Source: Blastomonas natatoria (GTDB lineage Bacteria > Pseudomonadota > Alphaproteobacteria > Sphingomonadales > Sphingomonadaceae). Taken from it: a stretch of 64,000 nt of DNA. The notes under the pieces were generated by a model that worked only from the letters and a program-made list of their open reading frames with translations, was not told the DNA's origin and searched no databases. Each line of letters starts with the position of its first letter. The first letter of the stretch is position 1. The position numbers were made by a program, and so were the translations under genes. This document shows, piece after piece, positions 39,685 through 49,020 of the stretch. The stretch lies in NCBI RefSeq assembly GCF_003201955.1, contig NZ_QJJM01000003.1, forward strand, positions 62,001 to 126,000, in the 5' to 3' direction.

Positions 39685-39977
39685 TCGGCCTGCTGCGCCA
39701 GCCATCGTTCGATACGCCCTGCCGCATCCAGGTGGAGCAGAGCGAGGCGCATTTCCACGCGCATGTCGAACTGGACGGCGATGTCGCCATCCAGCCGGGC
39801 GACAAGGTGCGCGTGCATGGCGATCCGATCATTGTCGGATTTGGCGAGTCCATTTTGATCCAGCGCATGGCGACAGTGCAGCCGGCGGGTCCATTGCTGC
39901 GCGCATGGACCAAGCTGACCGCGTTTGGCGAGTTGAAGGAACTGTACGAGGTCAGCTTCACCACCAGCCGGTGGTGA
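39681..39977 (+). CDS. Small soluble protein between puhC and acsF
   Basis: A 98-residue protein without a signal peptide, mainly beta ([35 protein letters not shown]). Genes of this size at this position are conserved in phototrophic Proteobacteria, but I know no assigned function. The start overlaps puhC as ATGA, and acsF begins 35 bases after the stop. Its fixed place among puh and acsF genes suggests a role in complex assembly or in supporting the cyclase. Confidence 0.8.
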   Translation: MIGLLRQPSFDTPCRIQVEQSEAHFHAHVELDGDVAIQPGDKVRVHGDPIIVGFGESILIQRMATVQPAGPLLRAWTKLTAFGELKELYEVSFTTSRW

Positions 39978-40012
39978 GCGCAGATGTTCAAGGATACAAC
40001 GGGAGTGGTGCG

Positions 40013-41101
40013 ATGAACATGCAGACAAAGGTAAAGGCAGCAGGCCGGGCGAATCTGCCCGATGCGCCCGACACCATGGAGCTGGCGACGCAGGAGACGG
40101 TGCTGAGCCCGCGTTTCTACACCACCGATTTCGACGCGCTCGATGCGATCGACGTCAGCCTGGTACGCGCCGAATGGGACCAGCTGATGGCGGACATGGA
40201 GGGCGACCCGAACAAGGCGCATTTCCGCCGCAGTGAATCGTTCGACGGCGTCATCGAATCGCTGGAACCGGCGCTGCGCCGCGAGTTCATCGATTTTCTG
40301 GTGAGCTCGCTGACATCCGAATTTTCTGGCTGCATCCTCTATGCCGAGATCGCCAAGCGGACCAAGAATCCCGACGTCAAGAAGCTGTTCAAGCTGCTCG
40401 CGCGCGACGAGAGCCGCCATGCCGGGTTCATCAACGAGGTGCTCAAGGATGCCGGGATCGGAATCGACCTGTCGTTCCTCACCAAGACCAAGAAATATAC
40501 CTTCTTCAAGCCGAAGTTCATTTTCTATGCGGTCTATCTGTCCGAGAAGATCGGCTATGCGCGCTATATCGCGATCTACCGGCATCTGGCGCGCAACCCG
40601 GAAAACCGCTTCCACCCGATCTTCAACTGGTTCGAACAATGGTGCAATGACGAGTTCCGCCATGGCGAGGCCTTCGCGATGCTGCTGCATGCGGACCCCA
40701 AGCTGCTGACGGGTCTCAACCGTTACTGGATCAAGTTCTTCATCCTGTCGGTCTATGCGACCATGTACGTGCGCGATCACAGTCGTCCGGTCTTTCATGC
40801 GGCGCTCGGCGTCGACCCGACTGATTACGATTACCGCGTGTTCGACATCTGCACCGCGATCAGCCGCCAGGTCTTCCCGGTCGAGATCGATACCGACAAT
40901 CCGGCGCTGCGCGCGCAGATGGAAAAGCTGCGTCTGGCTTCGGACCGGATTGCGGCGGGCAAGGCGCGCGGCGGTATTGGCGGGCTGATGCAGCGTGCTG
41001 GCGGCATGATCGGCGCGGGCACGGCGTTTGCGCGCATGTATTTCATGCCCGGCAAGCCCAATGCGCTGCCTGCCACCATCCGCCTGCAGCCGGCCTGGTA
41101 A
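40013..41101 (+). CDS. acsF: Aerobic Mg-protoporphyrin IX monomethyl ester cyclase AcsF
   Basis: A 362-residue di-iron oxygenase that forms ring E using O2. The two ExxH motifs are Glu133-x-x-His136 (DESRH) and Glu214-x-x-His217 (DEFRH), with Glu103 in [11 protein letters not shown] as another likely ligand. Its presence fits aerobic phototrophy; the anaerobic BchE is not in the window. GGGAG precedes ATG 40013 (MNMQTKVK); the open frame upstream lies in the previous gene. Confidence 0.96.
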   Translation: MNMQTKVKAAGRANLPDAPDTMELATQETVLSPRFYTTDFDALDAIDVSLVRAEWDQLMADMEGDPNKAHFRRSESFDGVIESLEPALRREFIDFLVSSLTSEFSGCILYAEIAKRTKNPDVKKLFKLLARDESRHAGFINEVLKDAGIGIDLSFLTKTKKYTFFKPKFIFYAVYLSEKIGYARYIAIYRHLARNPENRFHPIFNWFEQWCNDEFRHGEAFAMLLHADPKLLTGLNRYWIKFFILSVYATMYVRDHSRPVFHAALGVDPTDYDYRVFDICTAISRQVFPVEIDTDNPALRAQMEKLRLASDRIAAGKARGGIGGLMQRAGGMIGAGTAFARMYFMPGKPNALPATIRLQPAW

Positions 41102-41105
41102 GCGC

Positions 41106-41894
41106 ATGAGCCTGCACGGCCATATCCTGCCTGCGTTCATCGTGCTGCTGGCCTGGTTCGGCAGCACGGGCGTGGTCGCCTGGCTGGCCAATCGCGGCAA
41201 GGCGACCTTTGCGCGGAGCCTGAGCTGGGCCGGATTTGCCGCGGGCATCTGCCTGTGCGTCATCGTCTGGGCGGCGCACGGTCATGATGCCGCAGGGCCG
41301 CAACTGCTCGACGCCTATATCAGCTTCGGCGCGGCGCTGGTCATCTGGGGCTGGCTCGAACTGACCTTCCTCACCGGCATCGTCGCCGGGCCCCGCCGCA
41401 CCGCGAGCGATCCACATGCGCGCGGCTGGCGGCGCTTTGCCGATGCGGCGGCAACGCTGATCCATCACGAACTGGCGATCGCGGTCGTCATGGTGATGCT
41501 GGTCTCGCTCACCTGGAACAGCGCCAATCCCACCGGCGCGGTGATCTTCAGCCTGCTCTTCGCGCTGCGCCTTTCGGCCAAGCTCAACCTGTTCGTCGGC
41601 GTGCCGAACATGAGCGACGAGATCATGCCGGGGCATCTGGAATATCTGAAGACCTATTTCGGCCCGCGCCGCCTGCATGGTGCGCTGGCCTTCAGCCTGG
41701 TCGCGCTCGCGGCGCTGTCGCTGTGGCTGGGCGCTCGTGCGCTCGCAGCCCCCGACGACAGCTTTGCCGCGGTCAGCGCGACCCTGGTGTTCACGCTCGC
41801 AGCGCTCGGCGCGCTCGAGCACCTGTTTCTGGCGCTACCGTTTCGCGACGGCGCGCTGTGGCGCTGGGCCCTGCCCGACGCGCGCAAGGGATAA
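41106..41894 (+). CDS. puhE: Photosynthetic complex assembly protein PuhE
   Basis: A 262-residue membrane protein with about seven helices. [71 protein letters not shown] and [10 protein letters not shown] mark the PuhE family, involved in photosynthetic complex assembly. It lies between acsF (4 bases) and hemA (14 bases). Confidence 0.92.
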   Translation: MSLHGHILPAFIVLLAWFGSTGVVAWLANRGKATFARSLSWAGFAAGICLCVIVWAAHGHDAAGPQLLDAYISFGAALVIWGWLELTFLTGIVAGPRRTASDPHARGWRRFADAAATLIHHELAIAVVMVMLVSLTWNSANPTGAVIFSLLFALRLSAKLNLFVGVPNMSDEIMPGHLEYLKTYFGPRRLHGALAFSLVALAALSLWLGARALAAPDDSFAAVSATLVFTLAALGALEHLFLALPFRDGALWRWALPDARKG

Positions 41895-41908
41895 GAAGGA
41901 GAGTGGTT

Positions 41909-43129
41909 ATGGACTATGAGGGGTTTTTCCAGAGCGAAATCGATACGATCCGCGACGAGGGGCGGTATCGCATCTTCGCCGAGCTGGAACGCCATCGCGG
42001 CCGCTTTCCGCACGCCACGCGCTATACCGATGAGGGGACCGACGAGGTCACCGTCTGGTGCTCGAACGACTATCTCGGCATGGGCCAGCATCCCGATGTG
42101 CTCAAAGCGATGCACGACACGCTCGACCAGTGCGGCGCCGGCGCAGGCGGCACGCGCAACATTTCGGGCACCAACCATCACCATGTGCTGCTCGAGGCCG
42201 AGCTCGCCGATCTCCACGGCAAGGAAGCCGCGCTGCTGTTCACCTCGGGCTATGTCTCGAACTGGGCGGCGCTCGGCACGCTGGCGGCCAAGCTGCCCAA
42301 TTGCGTCGTGCTGTCGGACGCGGGCAACCATGCCTCAATGATCGAGGGCATCCGCCATAGCCGCGCCGAATGCCACAAGTTCAAGCACAATGACCCCGAA
42401 GATCTCGATCGCCTGCTCGCAGGTATTGCGCCGGGACGCCCCAAGCTGGTGGCGTTCGAAAGCGTCTATTCGATGGACGGTGATATCGCGCCGATCGCGG
42501 AGATTCTCGACGTGTGCGAAAAGCACGGCGCGATGAGCTATATCGACGAAGTCCATGCGGTCGGGCTCTATGGCCCGCGCGGCGGCGGCATTGCCGAACG
42601 CGAAGGCCTGATGGACCGGATCACCGTGATCGAGGGCACTTTGGGCAAGGCGTTCGGCGTGATGGGCGGCTATATCGCCGCCTCGGCCGCGCTGTGCGAT
42701 TTCGTCCGGAGCTTTGCCAGCGGCTTCATCTTCACGACCGCACTTCCGCCCGCGCTTGCCGCCGGGGCGACGGCCAGCATCCGCCATCTGAAAGCCAGCC
42801 AGATGGAACGTGCGCGCCACCAGGAACGCGTCGCCAAGGTGCGCAAGCGGCTGGACCTGATGGGCATTCCCCATCTCGACAATCCCAGCCACATCATCCC
42901 GGTGATGGTCGGCGATCCGCACAAGTGCAAGCGCATCAGCGACTGGCTGCTGGAGAATCACGGCATCTACGTGCAGCCGATCAACTATCCCACCGTGCCC
43001 AAGGGGACCGAGCGGCTGCGCATCACGCCCTCGCCGGTGCACAGCGATGGCGATTGCGACAAGCTGCTCCACGCGCTGAGCGACATCTGGTCGCAATGCG
43101 AGCTGGCGCGGCGGGAAATGGCTGCCTGA
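41909..43129 (+). CDS. hemA: 5-Aminolevulinate synthase
   Basis: A 406-residue PLP enzyme joining glycine and succinyl-CoA, the first step of tetrapyrrole synthesis in alphaproteobacteria. The PLP lysine is Lys247 in [10 protein letters not shown]. Other family elements are [39 protein letters not shown] and [20 protein letters not shown] precedes ATG 41909. It ends the rightward unit begun at bchF, tying precursor supply to pigment synthesis. Confidence 0.97.
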   Translation: MDYEGFFQSEIDTIRDEGRYRIFAELERHRGRFPHATRYTDEGTDEVTVWCSNDYLGMGQHPDVLKAMHDTLDQCGAGAGGTRNISGTNHHHVLLEAELADLHGKEAALLFTSGYVSNWAALGTLAAKLPNCVVLSDAGNHASMIEGIRHSRAECHKFKHNDPEDLDRLLAGIAPGRPKLVAFESVYSMDGDIAPIAEILDVCEKHGAMSYIDEVHAVGLYGPRGGGIAEREGLMDRITVIEGTLGKAFGVMGGYIAASAALCDFVRSFASGFIFTTALPPALAAGATASIRHLKASQMERARHQERVAKVRKRLDLMGIPHLDNPSHIIPVMVGDPHKCKRISDWLLENHGIYVQPINYPTVPKGTERLRITPSPVHSDGDCDKLLHALSDIWSQCELARREMAA

Positions 43130-43149
43130 GCGCTTTCGAACGACCCTCG

Positions 43150-43231
43150 TCATTCCCGCGAAAGCGGGAATCCCGCTTCGTCATTTGGCTTTGAACAGGA
43201 AGCGGGACCCCCGCCTTCGCGGGGGGTGACG
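43150..43231. repeat. Composite palindromic repeat, family B, copy 1
   Basis: Two hairpins, CCCGCGAAAGCGGG at 43155-43168 and CCCCCGCCTTCGCGGGGG around 43208-43225, are set within outer arms related as inverted copies: TCATTCCCGC...AAGCGGGA against GCGGGA...GGTGACG. It lies just after hemA. A second copy is at 48921. Confidence 0.8.
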
Positions 43232-43267
43232 ATCAAGTGTGACGGTGAAGCCGCATTCTTCCGCCCA

Positions 43268-43301
43268 ACAAAAAAGGCCGCTCCCGAAGGAGCGGCCTTT
43301 C
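43268..43301 (-). terminator. Intrinsic terminator of the cytochrome c gene
   Basis: A 9-base GC stem GGCCGCTCC/GGAGCGGCC (43276-43284 with 43289-43297) with a CGAA loop, extended by A-T pairs, and on the minus strand followed by seven T. It is 30 bases beyond the cytochrome stop and, because of the flanking A and T runs, may also stop readthrough from hemA. Confidence 0.85.
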
Positions 43302-43330
43302 TGTTTCGGCAAAAGCCCGATCGCGATCGA

Positions 43331-43852
43331 TCAGGGCTGCTGCAGATAGGCGATCAGGTCGGCGCGCTTCTGCGCGTCGGGGATGCCGGCGAACACCATC
43401 TTGGTGCCCGGAACCACGCGGGCGGGCTTTTCCAGATACTGGAACAGCTTTTCCGGGGTCCAGGTGATGCCGCTGTTCTTGTTGGCGGGCGAATAGTTGA
43501 AGCCTTCGACCGAACCGGCGGCACGACCGACGATACCGGCGAGCGACGGACCAACGCGGTTCTGGCCGGCTTCCTTCACGTGGCAGGTCTTGCACTGGAC
43601 GAAGACCTTCTCGCCTTCAGCAGCGTTGCCGGTGAAATCGGCAAACTTCTTGCCATCCAGGGTGTCGGTGTTGTCCGCAGCGGGGGCCTCGGCAGCAGCC
43701 GGCGTTGCGGCGGGGGTTTCGGCACCAGCGTCAGCAGCCGGAGCGGCGGCCTCTTCTTCGGCCTTGGGGGTTTCGCTGCCACCCGAGCAGGCGGCCAGCA
43801 ACGCGACGCCGGCCAGGACGCCAGCATAGCGCAGTGCATTCAATCTGGACAT
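43331..43852 (-). CDS. Lipid-anchored class I cytochrome c
   Basis: A 173-residue cytochrome. The N-terminus ends in a lipobox (VALLAAC, lipidated Cys22), followed by an Ala/Pro/Glu-rich spacer of about 40 residues and a haem domain with Cys87-x-x-Cys90-His91 (CKTCH) and a probable axial Met152 (GTKMVFAG). GRAAGSVEGFNYSPANK is typical of mitochondrial-like and c2-type cytochromes. A membrane-tethered c-type cytochrome next to hemA and the puh genes is a good candidate donor to the reaction centre or oxidase. AAAGGAG precedes ATG 43852, and CTATATTGA near 43902 may be the -10. Confidence 0.92.
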   Translation of the reverse strand: MSRLNALRYAGVLAGVALLAACSGGSETPKAEEEAAAPAADAGAETPAATPAAAEAPAADNTDTLDGKKFADFTGNAAEGEKVFVQCKTCHVKEAGQNRVGPSLAGIVGRAAGSVEGFNYSPANKNSGITWTPEKLFQYLEKPARVVPGTKMVFAGIPDAQKRADLIAYLQQP

Positions 43853-44118
43853 GAACTCTCCTTTTGCTCGGCGACATGCGCCCTGAAGCAACGGTCAATA
43901 TAGACGAGCCGCACCCGATGAAAAGTAGGGAAGGCTCGTGATGAACGCCAGATGAAGAAAAATGTTCATGGAAAGTGGCATGCGCGTCGAAAATTTACGC
44001 GTCACCCGGCCTTTCGCGGCGGATTGCCCGCACTCGGCGCCCAGTCGATGCCCGCCAGCCGTCTCAATCGCCATGCGGTGCGTTGGTGAGGTCCGGGGGC
44101 GCTCGAAGGAGACAATCG

Positions 44119-44469
44119 ATGAGCAAGCTGATCCGAAATGCCCTTGCAGGCACGTTGCCCATGGCGATCCTCGCCTTGCCGGCCCAGGCGCTGCCCGCTC
44201 GCGAGGGGCATCAGGCGCCCGTCATCCGAGCCGAGCCGGTGCAGGGCGTCTACAACCAGTCCTGGTACAATTATGTCGCTGACATCAACGAGGCAGAAAA
44301 GGAACTGACCAGCGATCTCAAGCGCGCGACCGATCGCGAAGACAAGGCAGACGCCTGGGAAGAATATGAAGTCGAACTGGCCGATGCCGACAAGGATTAT
44401 GTCAAGGAGATGCGCCAGCGCGGCTACAAGGTCGGCCGAGTGACGGTGCTTGCCTATAACGACCGATGA
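44119..44469 (+). CDS. Small exported charged protein, unknown
   Basis: A 116-residue protein with a signal peptide (MSKLIRNALAGTLPMAILALPAQA) and a mature part rich in Glu, Asp and Lys (NEAEKELTSDLKRATDREDKADAWEEYEVELADADKD in two runs) that likely forms a helix or short coiled coil. No family is recognised. AAGGAGA precedes ATG 44119; an earlier in-frame ATG gives an Arg-rich non-signal start and is rejected. Confidence 0.7.
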   Translation: MSKLIRNALAGTLPMAILALPAQALPAREGHQAPVIRAEPVQGVYNQSWYNYVADINEAEKELTSDLKRATDREDKADAWEEYEVELADADKDYVKEMRQRGYKVGRVTVLAYNDR

Positions 44470-44529
44470 TGCGGCCTGCCCGGCTGCAGGCGGCGCGTTC
44501 CGGCCCTGACCGGACGGGCCGCCCCCGGT

Positions 44530-45213
44530 TCAGACCCAGAATCCCCTGCGGAACCATTTGGTGATGATATATTTGGTTCCGGCTGTGACCGGATTGCCGC
44601 TGTGCAGCATATGGGGATTGGGCTTTCCATCGGGTCCCATATTGTTCCAGATCAGCAGCATGCCGGTGCGCGGGAGCATCTTGAACGATAGCTGCGGAAA
44701 CTCGGTCTCCCCGCCACTCTGAGGTTCGTTCAGGAACACCATCGCCGTCCAGCTGCGTTGACCGCCCTTGTTGCGTTCCTTCTGCCAATAGGGCTGGTCG
44801 GTATGGAAATAGTCGTGATGGGCCTTGAACTGCTGGCCCACGGCATAACGCTGCCCTTGCAGGGTCTCGCCACGGCGAGAATCGATCCCGGTCAGTCCGC
44901 AGATGCGATCGTCGATGCGCAGGACATCGGGGTGCCAGCGATCAAGGTTGCAGCTGTAGCTGGTGCGAAAGTCGCTTTCGTCCGCTGCGGTGCCGGCGCG
45001 ATACAGTTCGGAAGGAATTGCGTCGGCATCGATCATCCGGATCATGTCGCCGCATTCGGCGGGTGTCATGAAGTCCTGATAGCAATAGATCTGCATCGGC
45101 ACCTGCACATCGTCGAAGCTGATGCGCTGTACCCGGCGATGGGCGTCAAGGCGTTCGCCGACGTCCCGTCCGATCTTCGCCAGTTCCCGCCGATGAAGGA
45201 GCTCGGTAATCAT
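44530..45213 (-). CDS. Prolyl 4-hydroxylase-like 2-oxoglutarate/Fe(II) oxygenase
   Basis: A 227-residue P4Hc-type dioxygenase. Iron ligands His132 and Asp134 (AHHDYFH) and His204 (MLHSGNPV), and the 2-oxoglutarate-binding Lys214 (GTKY), are all in place. QIYCYQDFMTPAECGDMI and the RTSYSCNL strand fit the family. It hydroxylates a protein prolyl or related side chain; the target is unknown. There is no signal peptide, so it is cytoplasmic. ATG 45213 removes a Pro/Arg-rich upstream extension. Convergent with the small exported protein. Confidence 0.85.
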   Translation of the reverse strand: MITELLHRRELAKIGRDVGERLDAHRRVQRISFDDVQVPMQIYCYQDFMTPAECGDMIRMIDADAIPSELYRAGTAADESDFRTSYSCNLDRWHPDVLRIDDRICGLTGIDSRRGETLQGQRYAVGQQFKAHHDYFHTDQPYWQKERNKGGQRSWTAMVFLNEPQSGGETEFPQLSFKMLPRTGMLLIWNNMGPDGKPNPHMLHSGNPVTAGTKYIITKWFRRGFWV

Positions 45214-45296
45214 GGGGCACGGGATGCGGCGTGCGCCCGGACCTGTCAACCCGCCGCCAGCAGTCGCTTCCGGTCGCAGCCTTGGGTCGGCCGAGC

Positions 45297-46361
45297 TTAC
45301 CAGAAGAAGTCGTTGATCACGTCCACCACCTGACCGGTATAGATGTCGACGAGCAGGACATCGCCGTAATAGCGCACCCAGCGATACTGGCCATAAGCTG
45401 GCGGCAGGCGATAGGCCCAGGGATCGTTGATCCAGAAGCTGCTGCCGAAAAACGGGGCGCCGAGCGTGAAGCCTATGCCGATACGGCGATAGTTCCAGCC
45501 GCGCACCGGTGGATAATAGCGGCCTGCATTGAAGAACGCACGGTTGCGGGCGCGCCAGCCATACCAGTCATAGCGGCGATCATTGCGCCAGCCGCGATCC
45601 CATCCCCGGCCGTTCCAGTCACGTCTGTCCCAATCGCGTCCGTCCCAGCCCCGCCCGGCATATCCCCGGCGATCCCAGTCGCGACGGTTATCGCGAAAGT
45701 CCCTGCGGTCGTCGCGACGGTCGGCGCGGAAATCTCGGCGATCATCGCGGCGATCACGACGGAATTCCCGCAGATCGCCCCGCTGGTCCCTGCGGAAATC
45801 GCGGCGATCATCGCGCCGATCGGCTCGAAATTCGGGCCGGGTTACGGTGCCGTCGCGGAAATCCTGACGGTCGCTGCGGCGTTCCTGACGGAAATCCCGC
45901 AGGTCGCCGCGCTGTTCGCGGCGCAGGTCCTGGCGGTCGCCACGACGCTCCTGACGAAAGTCCTGACGGTCGGCACGGCGTTCCTGGCGGAATTCACGCG
46001 GCGTATCGATCCGCGCCGATCCGATATTGTTGCGCGACTGCCCGCGCATTTCGCGTCCGCCGCCGCCCCTGAACTCGCGGCCTCCGCCTCCCCCGCCGCG
46101 TTGCCCGCGAAACTCGCCTCCACCCCGGCGGCCCTCACGTTGCTGGGCGGCAGGTTCAAGCCCGGTGACAGCAAGGAGGCCATCCTGTGCGCCGGAGCGT
46201 TGCAGATCGGCGGCGCTGGCTTCGTGCGGCGAGAGCAGCAGCCCCGCAGCGGCCAGTACGGCCAGCGCCAGCGGCGCGAACCGATACCTGCCGTTGGATG
46301 CTCGCAAAGCAGGTTGAAACGATTGGGCGGGAACGGGTTGCACTCGATAGATTGGTGGCAT
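45297..46361 (-). CDS. RcnB-like periplasmic protein with Arg/Asp-rich repeats
   Basis: A 354-residue protein: a signal peptide after a 20-residue lead (hydrophobic LALAVLAAAGLLLSP, cleavage near ASAAD), a Gly/Arg stretch (about 75-105), a long run of 7-12-residue repeats of the type RRDDRRDFR and QERRADRQDFR (about 120-250), a Trp/Arg/Gly part, and a C-terminal RcnB-like domain (YRLPPAYGQYRWVRYYGDVLLVDIYTGQVV in two runs). RcnB-like proteins are periplasmic and linked to metal homeostasis. The repeats are extreme in charge. ATG 46361 gives the exported form. Confidence 0.75.
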   Translation of the reverse strand: MPPIYRVQPVPAQSFQPALRASNGRYRFAPLALAVLAAAGLLLSPHEASAADLQRSGAQDGLLAVTGLEPAAQQREGRRGGGEFRGQRGGGGGGREFRGGGGREMRGQSRNNIGSARIDTPREFRQERRADRQDFRQERRGDRQDLRREQRGDLRDFRQERRSDRQDFRDGTVTRPEFRADRRDDRRDFRRDQRGDLREFRRDRRDDRRDFRADRRDDRRDFRDNRRDWDRRGYAGRGWDGRDWDRRDWNGRGWDRGWRNDRRYDWYGWRARNRAFFNAGRYYPPVRGWNYRRIGIGFTLGAPFFGSSFWINDPWAYRLPPAYGQYRWVRYYGDVLLVDIYTGQVVDVINDFFW

Positions 46362-46571
46362 GACCAAAATCGACCTTTCGATAATGGCCTGGGCAATCGT
46401 GTCGGCAACCACGCGGCACAGGACTGGGTATAGGCAATCACGACTATCAGCCACAGTCTGACCGTCAGCTTAACCGCAAGATGAACAGCCATTCAGAAAA
46501 AAGCTGTGCGTTGCCCCAAAATGAAGGAATTGCATTGCACGCTGCCTGGCATCAGCGTATTGTGCAAGTGC

Positions 46572-47237
46572 ATGAGTTCGCAAGCGGTCCGTGTATTGGC
46601 GCTGCTGATTGGCAAGCCCCGCCCTTTTCGTGAAGACGGCACGATGAGCGCTATCGCGCGCCAGCCGATTACTGGCCCCCTGATGCTGAACGAGCTCGGT
46701 TTTGAAGGCGATCAAGTCGCCGATCCGGTGCATCATGGCGGGCCGGACATGGCCATTCACCATTATCCTTACGATCATTATCCCTTTTGGCAGCAGAGGC
46801 TGAATTCGCACAAATTGCTGCAGAAACCCGGCGCCTTTGGCGAGAATATATCGACGCGCGGGCTGGTGGAGAGCGAGTTGCGCATCGGTGACCGCTTCCG
46901 CCTGGGGCAGGCACTGGTCGAACTGACAAAAGGGCGCCAGCCCTGCTGGAAGCTGGATCACCGCTTCGGCGTTTCGGGCAAGCAGTCGGTCATGGCAGAA
47001 ATTGTGCGGACTGCGCGTTGCGGTTTCTATTATCGTGTGCTTGAATCAGGGCTGGTGCAAGCGGGTGATGTCATGCGGCTGGTCGAACCGGGCCCCTCGG
47101 CCTGGACAGTGGACAGGGTGTTCCGTCTGCTCGTCGGTGGCCAGTACAAGGCAGAGCCCGAAGCAGTGCGCAAGCTGGCCGATCTTCCGCAACTGGCGGC
47201 CGATTGGCGCAAGCGGGCTGCTGCGCTCGCCGACTGA
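46572..47237 (+). CDS. MOSC-domain protein (YiiM-like)
   Basis: A 221-residue protein. VLALLIGKPRPFREDGTMSAI and GFEGDQVADPVHHGGPDMAIHHYPYDHY mark the YiiM subgroup of MOSC proteins, which detoxify N-hydroxylated compounds with a molybdenum cofactor. The conserved cysteine lies in RQPCWKL and is the expected Mo ligand. A C-terminal 3-alpha region follows (about 180-221). The start is not certain: ATG 46521 is an alternative, and neither has a strong ribosome site. Next gene begins 10 bases after the stop. Confidence 0.82.
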   Translation: MSSQAVRVLALLIGKPRPFREDGTMSAIARQPITGPLMLNELGFEGDQVADPVHHGGPDMAIHHYPYDHYPFWQQRLNSHKLLQKPGAFGENISTRGLVESELRIGDRFRLGQALVELTKGRQPCWKLDHRFGVSGKQSVMAEIVRTARCGFYYRVLESGLVQAGDVMRLVEPGPSAWTVDRVFRLLVGGQYKAEPEAVRKLADLPQLAADWRKRAAALAD

Positions 47238-47247
47238 AGGGAGCATC

Positions 47248-48435
47248 ATGAGATTCAGACATTTGCCGTTGCTGGTCCTGGCCTGTGTGGCAGGCACCGC
47301 TTCGGCCCAGGCACCGGAAGATCCGGCCGCCATCCATCAGGCGATCCTGACGCTGGACACGCATCTCGACAGCCCAGCCAATTTCGATCAGCCCGGCTGG
47401 CAGATCACCGATCGGCACGATGTCGCGCAGGACGGGACACAGGTCGATCTGCCACGCATGATCGAAGGCGGCCTCGATGGCGGCTTCTGGGTCATTTATA
47501 CCGCCCAGGGGCCAAATGATGCGCGCGGCTACGCGGTGGCGCTGGCACATGCGCTGAAGCGCCTGCACCAGATCCACGATTTCGTGGCTGCAAATCCGCA
47601 AAGTTTTGCCATTGCCACCCGGGCATCGGATGCCAGGCGCATCGCAGCTTCCGGGCAGCGCGTGGTCTATCTGTCGATGGAGAACAGCTATCCGCTGGGC
47701 AATGACATCGCCAATCTCGATGCCTTCTACCAGTTGGGGCTGCGCATGGCGGGGCCGGTGCACAATGGAACCAACCAGCTTGCCGATTCGACCAATGGCG
47801 AGGCGGTACATGGCGGCCTCAGTGAGCTCGGCAGGGACTGGGTGCGCGAGGCGAACCGGCTGGGCATCATCATTGATGGCAGCCACGCGGCGGACAGCAC
47901 GTTCGACCAGTTGCTGGAACTGTCGCGTGCGCCGATCATCCTTTCCCATTCCGGGCCCAGGGCGCTTCACGATCATCCCCGCAATGTCGACGATGCGCGG
48001 ATCAAGGCACTGGCCGCGAAGGGCGGGGTGATCCAGATCAACAGCCTGTTCCTCTCGCCCAACAAGCCGCGTCCGACGGTGGACGCGCTGCGTCCGCGCA
48101 TGAAGGAGGCAGACAGCCTGCCGCCCTCCGAGCGGGCTGCACTGATGCGCCAATGGGCCGAGGCGAACGTGGCCGAGCCGCCTTCCGATACCGATTTCGA
48201 CCGCTACATGCAGGCGATCTTCCACTGCATCGATCTGGTCGGCGTCGATCATGTCGGCATCGGTGCGGACTGGGATGGCGGCGGCGGCGTGATCGGGCTC
48301 AACCAGATCAGTCAGATACCGAAGATTACCGAGGCGCTGCTGGCGCGTGGCCTGTCGCGCGAGGATGTCGAAAAGATCTGGAGCGGCAACGTGCTGCGCG
48401 TGATGGCCGAGGTGGAGCGCGTCGCGGGCAAGTAG
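47248..48435 (+). CDS. Membrane dipeptidase (renal dipeptidase family, M19)
   Basis: A 395-residue exported zinc dipeptidase. The signal peptide ends near ASAQAP. Zinc-site elements are LDTHLDSP (H-x-D), the bridging Glu in LSMENSYPLGND, and His in ILSHSGPRA with DHPRN following. VGVDHVGIGADWDGGGG is the family C-terminal signature. It cleaves dipeptides, including D-amino-acid ones, in the periplasm. AAGGGAG precedes ATG 47248; probably co-transcribed with the MOSC gene. Confidence 0.92.
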   Translation: MRFRHLPLLVLACVAGTASAQAPEDPAAIHQAILTLDTHLDSPANFDQPGWQITDRHDVAQDGTQVDLPRMIEGGLDGGFWVIYTAQGPNDARGYAVALAHALKRLHQIHDFVAANPQSFAIATRASDARRIAASGQRVVYLSMENSYPLGNDIANLDAFYQLGLRMAGPVHNGTNQLADSTNGEAVHGGLSELGRDWVREANRLGIIIDGSHAADSTFDQLLELSRAPIILSHSGPRALHDHPRNVDDARIKALAAKGGVIQINSLFLSPNKPRPTVDALRPRMKEADSLPPSERAALMRQWAEANVAEPPSDTDFDRYMQAIFHCIDLVGVDHVGIGADWDGGGGVIGLNQISQIPKITEALLARGLSREDVEKIWSGNVLRVMAEVERVAGK

Positions 48436-48510
48436 CGCCTTCGGGCATTTCCCGTGCGTTGCTGTGGAAATTCGTATAGTCTCCCGCATCAGATTGGATG
48501 GGGGAAGGCC

Positions 48511-48891
48511 ATGGCGCGTCGGATTTCCAGCTCTTTCGCGATGCTGCTTGCAGCGCTCGTTTCGCTTTCCACCGCCTCTGCCGCCGCGCCCGAGCGCAAG
48601 CCCGATCTCGCCGATCTGGTCGCGGGCATCTACCGCGGCGATATCATTTCGGATGCGCGGGGTTCATCGCAATCCGGAGTGACGATCACGGTGACACGGA
48701 TCGCCAGGGACAGGGTCCTGATCGCCTGCGATTGCGCGCGCATTCCGAAGGTGGAAATCCCGATCGAACGCGCCATGGATGCGATCCTGGCAAGCAGCGG
48801 CCCGCATGTCTTCCTGATCGAGAACCAGCGCGATCCGCGCCGCCTGAGCTTGACGATCGACGAGGCGTCGCTGAGCGTCGAAAAGCAGTAA
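48511..48891 (+). CDS. Small exported protein, unknown
   Basis: A 126-residue protein with a signal peptide (SFAMLLAALVSLSTASAAA). The mature part (ADLVAGIYRGDIISDARGSS; VTRIARDRVLIACDCARIPK) looks like a small beta-rich domain with two close cysteines. No named family is recognised. GGGGAAGG precedes ATG 48511. It lies 75 bases after the dipeptidase. Confidence 0.7.
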   Translation: MARRISSSFAMLLAALVSLSTASAAAPERKPDLADLVAGIYRGDIISDARGSSQSGVTITVTRIARDRVLIACDCARIPKVEIPIERAMDAILASSGPHVFLIENQRDPRRLSLTIDEASLSVEKQ

Positions 48892-48920
48892 CGCTCAACG
48901 CACCCGGAAACCAATCGCTG

Positions 48921-49001
48921 TCATTCCCGCGAACGCGGGAATCCCGCTTTTGCGCTCATGCTGGAGAAGGAAGCGGGATCCCCTCCTGCGCGGGGGTGAC
49001 G
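48921..49001. repeat. Composite palindromic repeat, family B, copy 2
   Basis: Same build as 43150-43231: TCATTCCCGCGAACGCGGGA, then AAGCGGGATCCCC and CGCGGGGGTGACG. Arms and centre differ only slightly from copy 1. It lies between two convergent genes. Confidence 0.8.
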
Positions 49002-49020
49002 AAATTGGGCAGAGGGAAGA

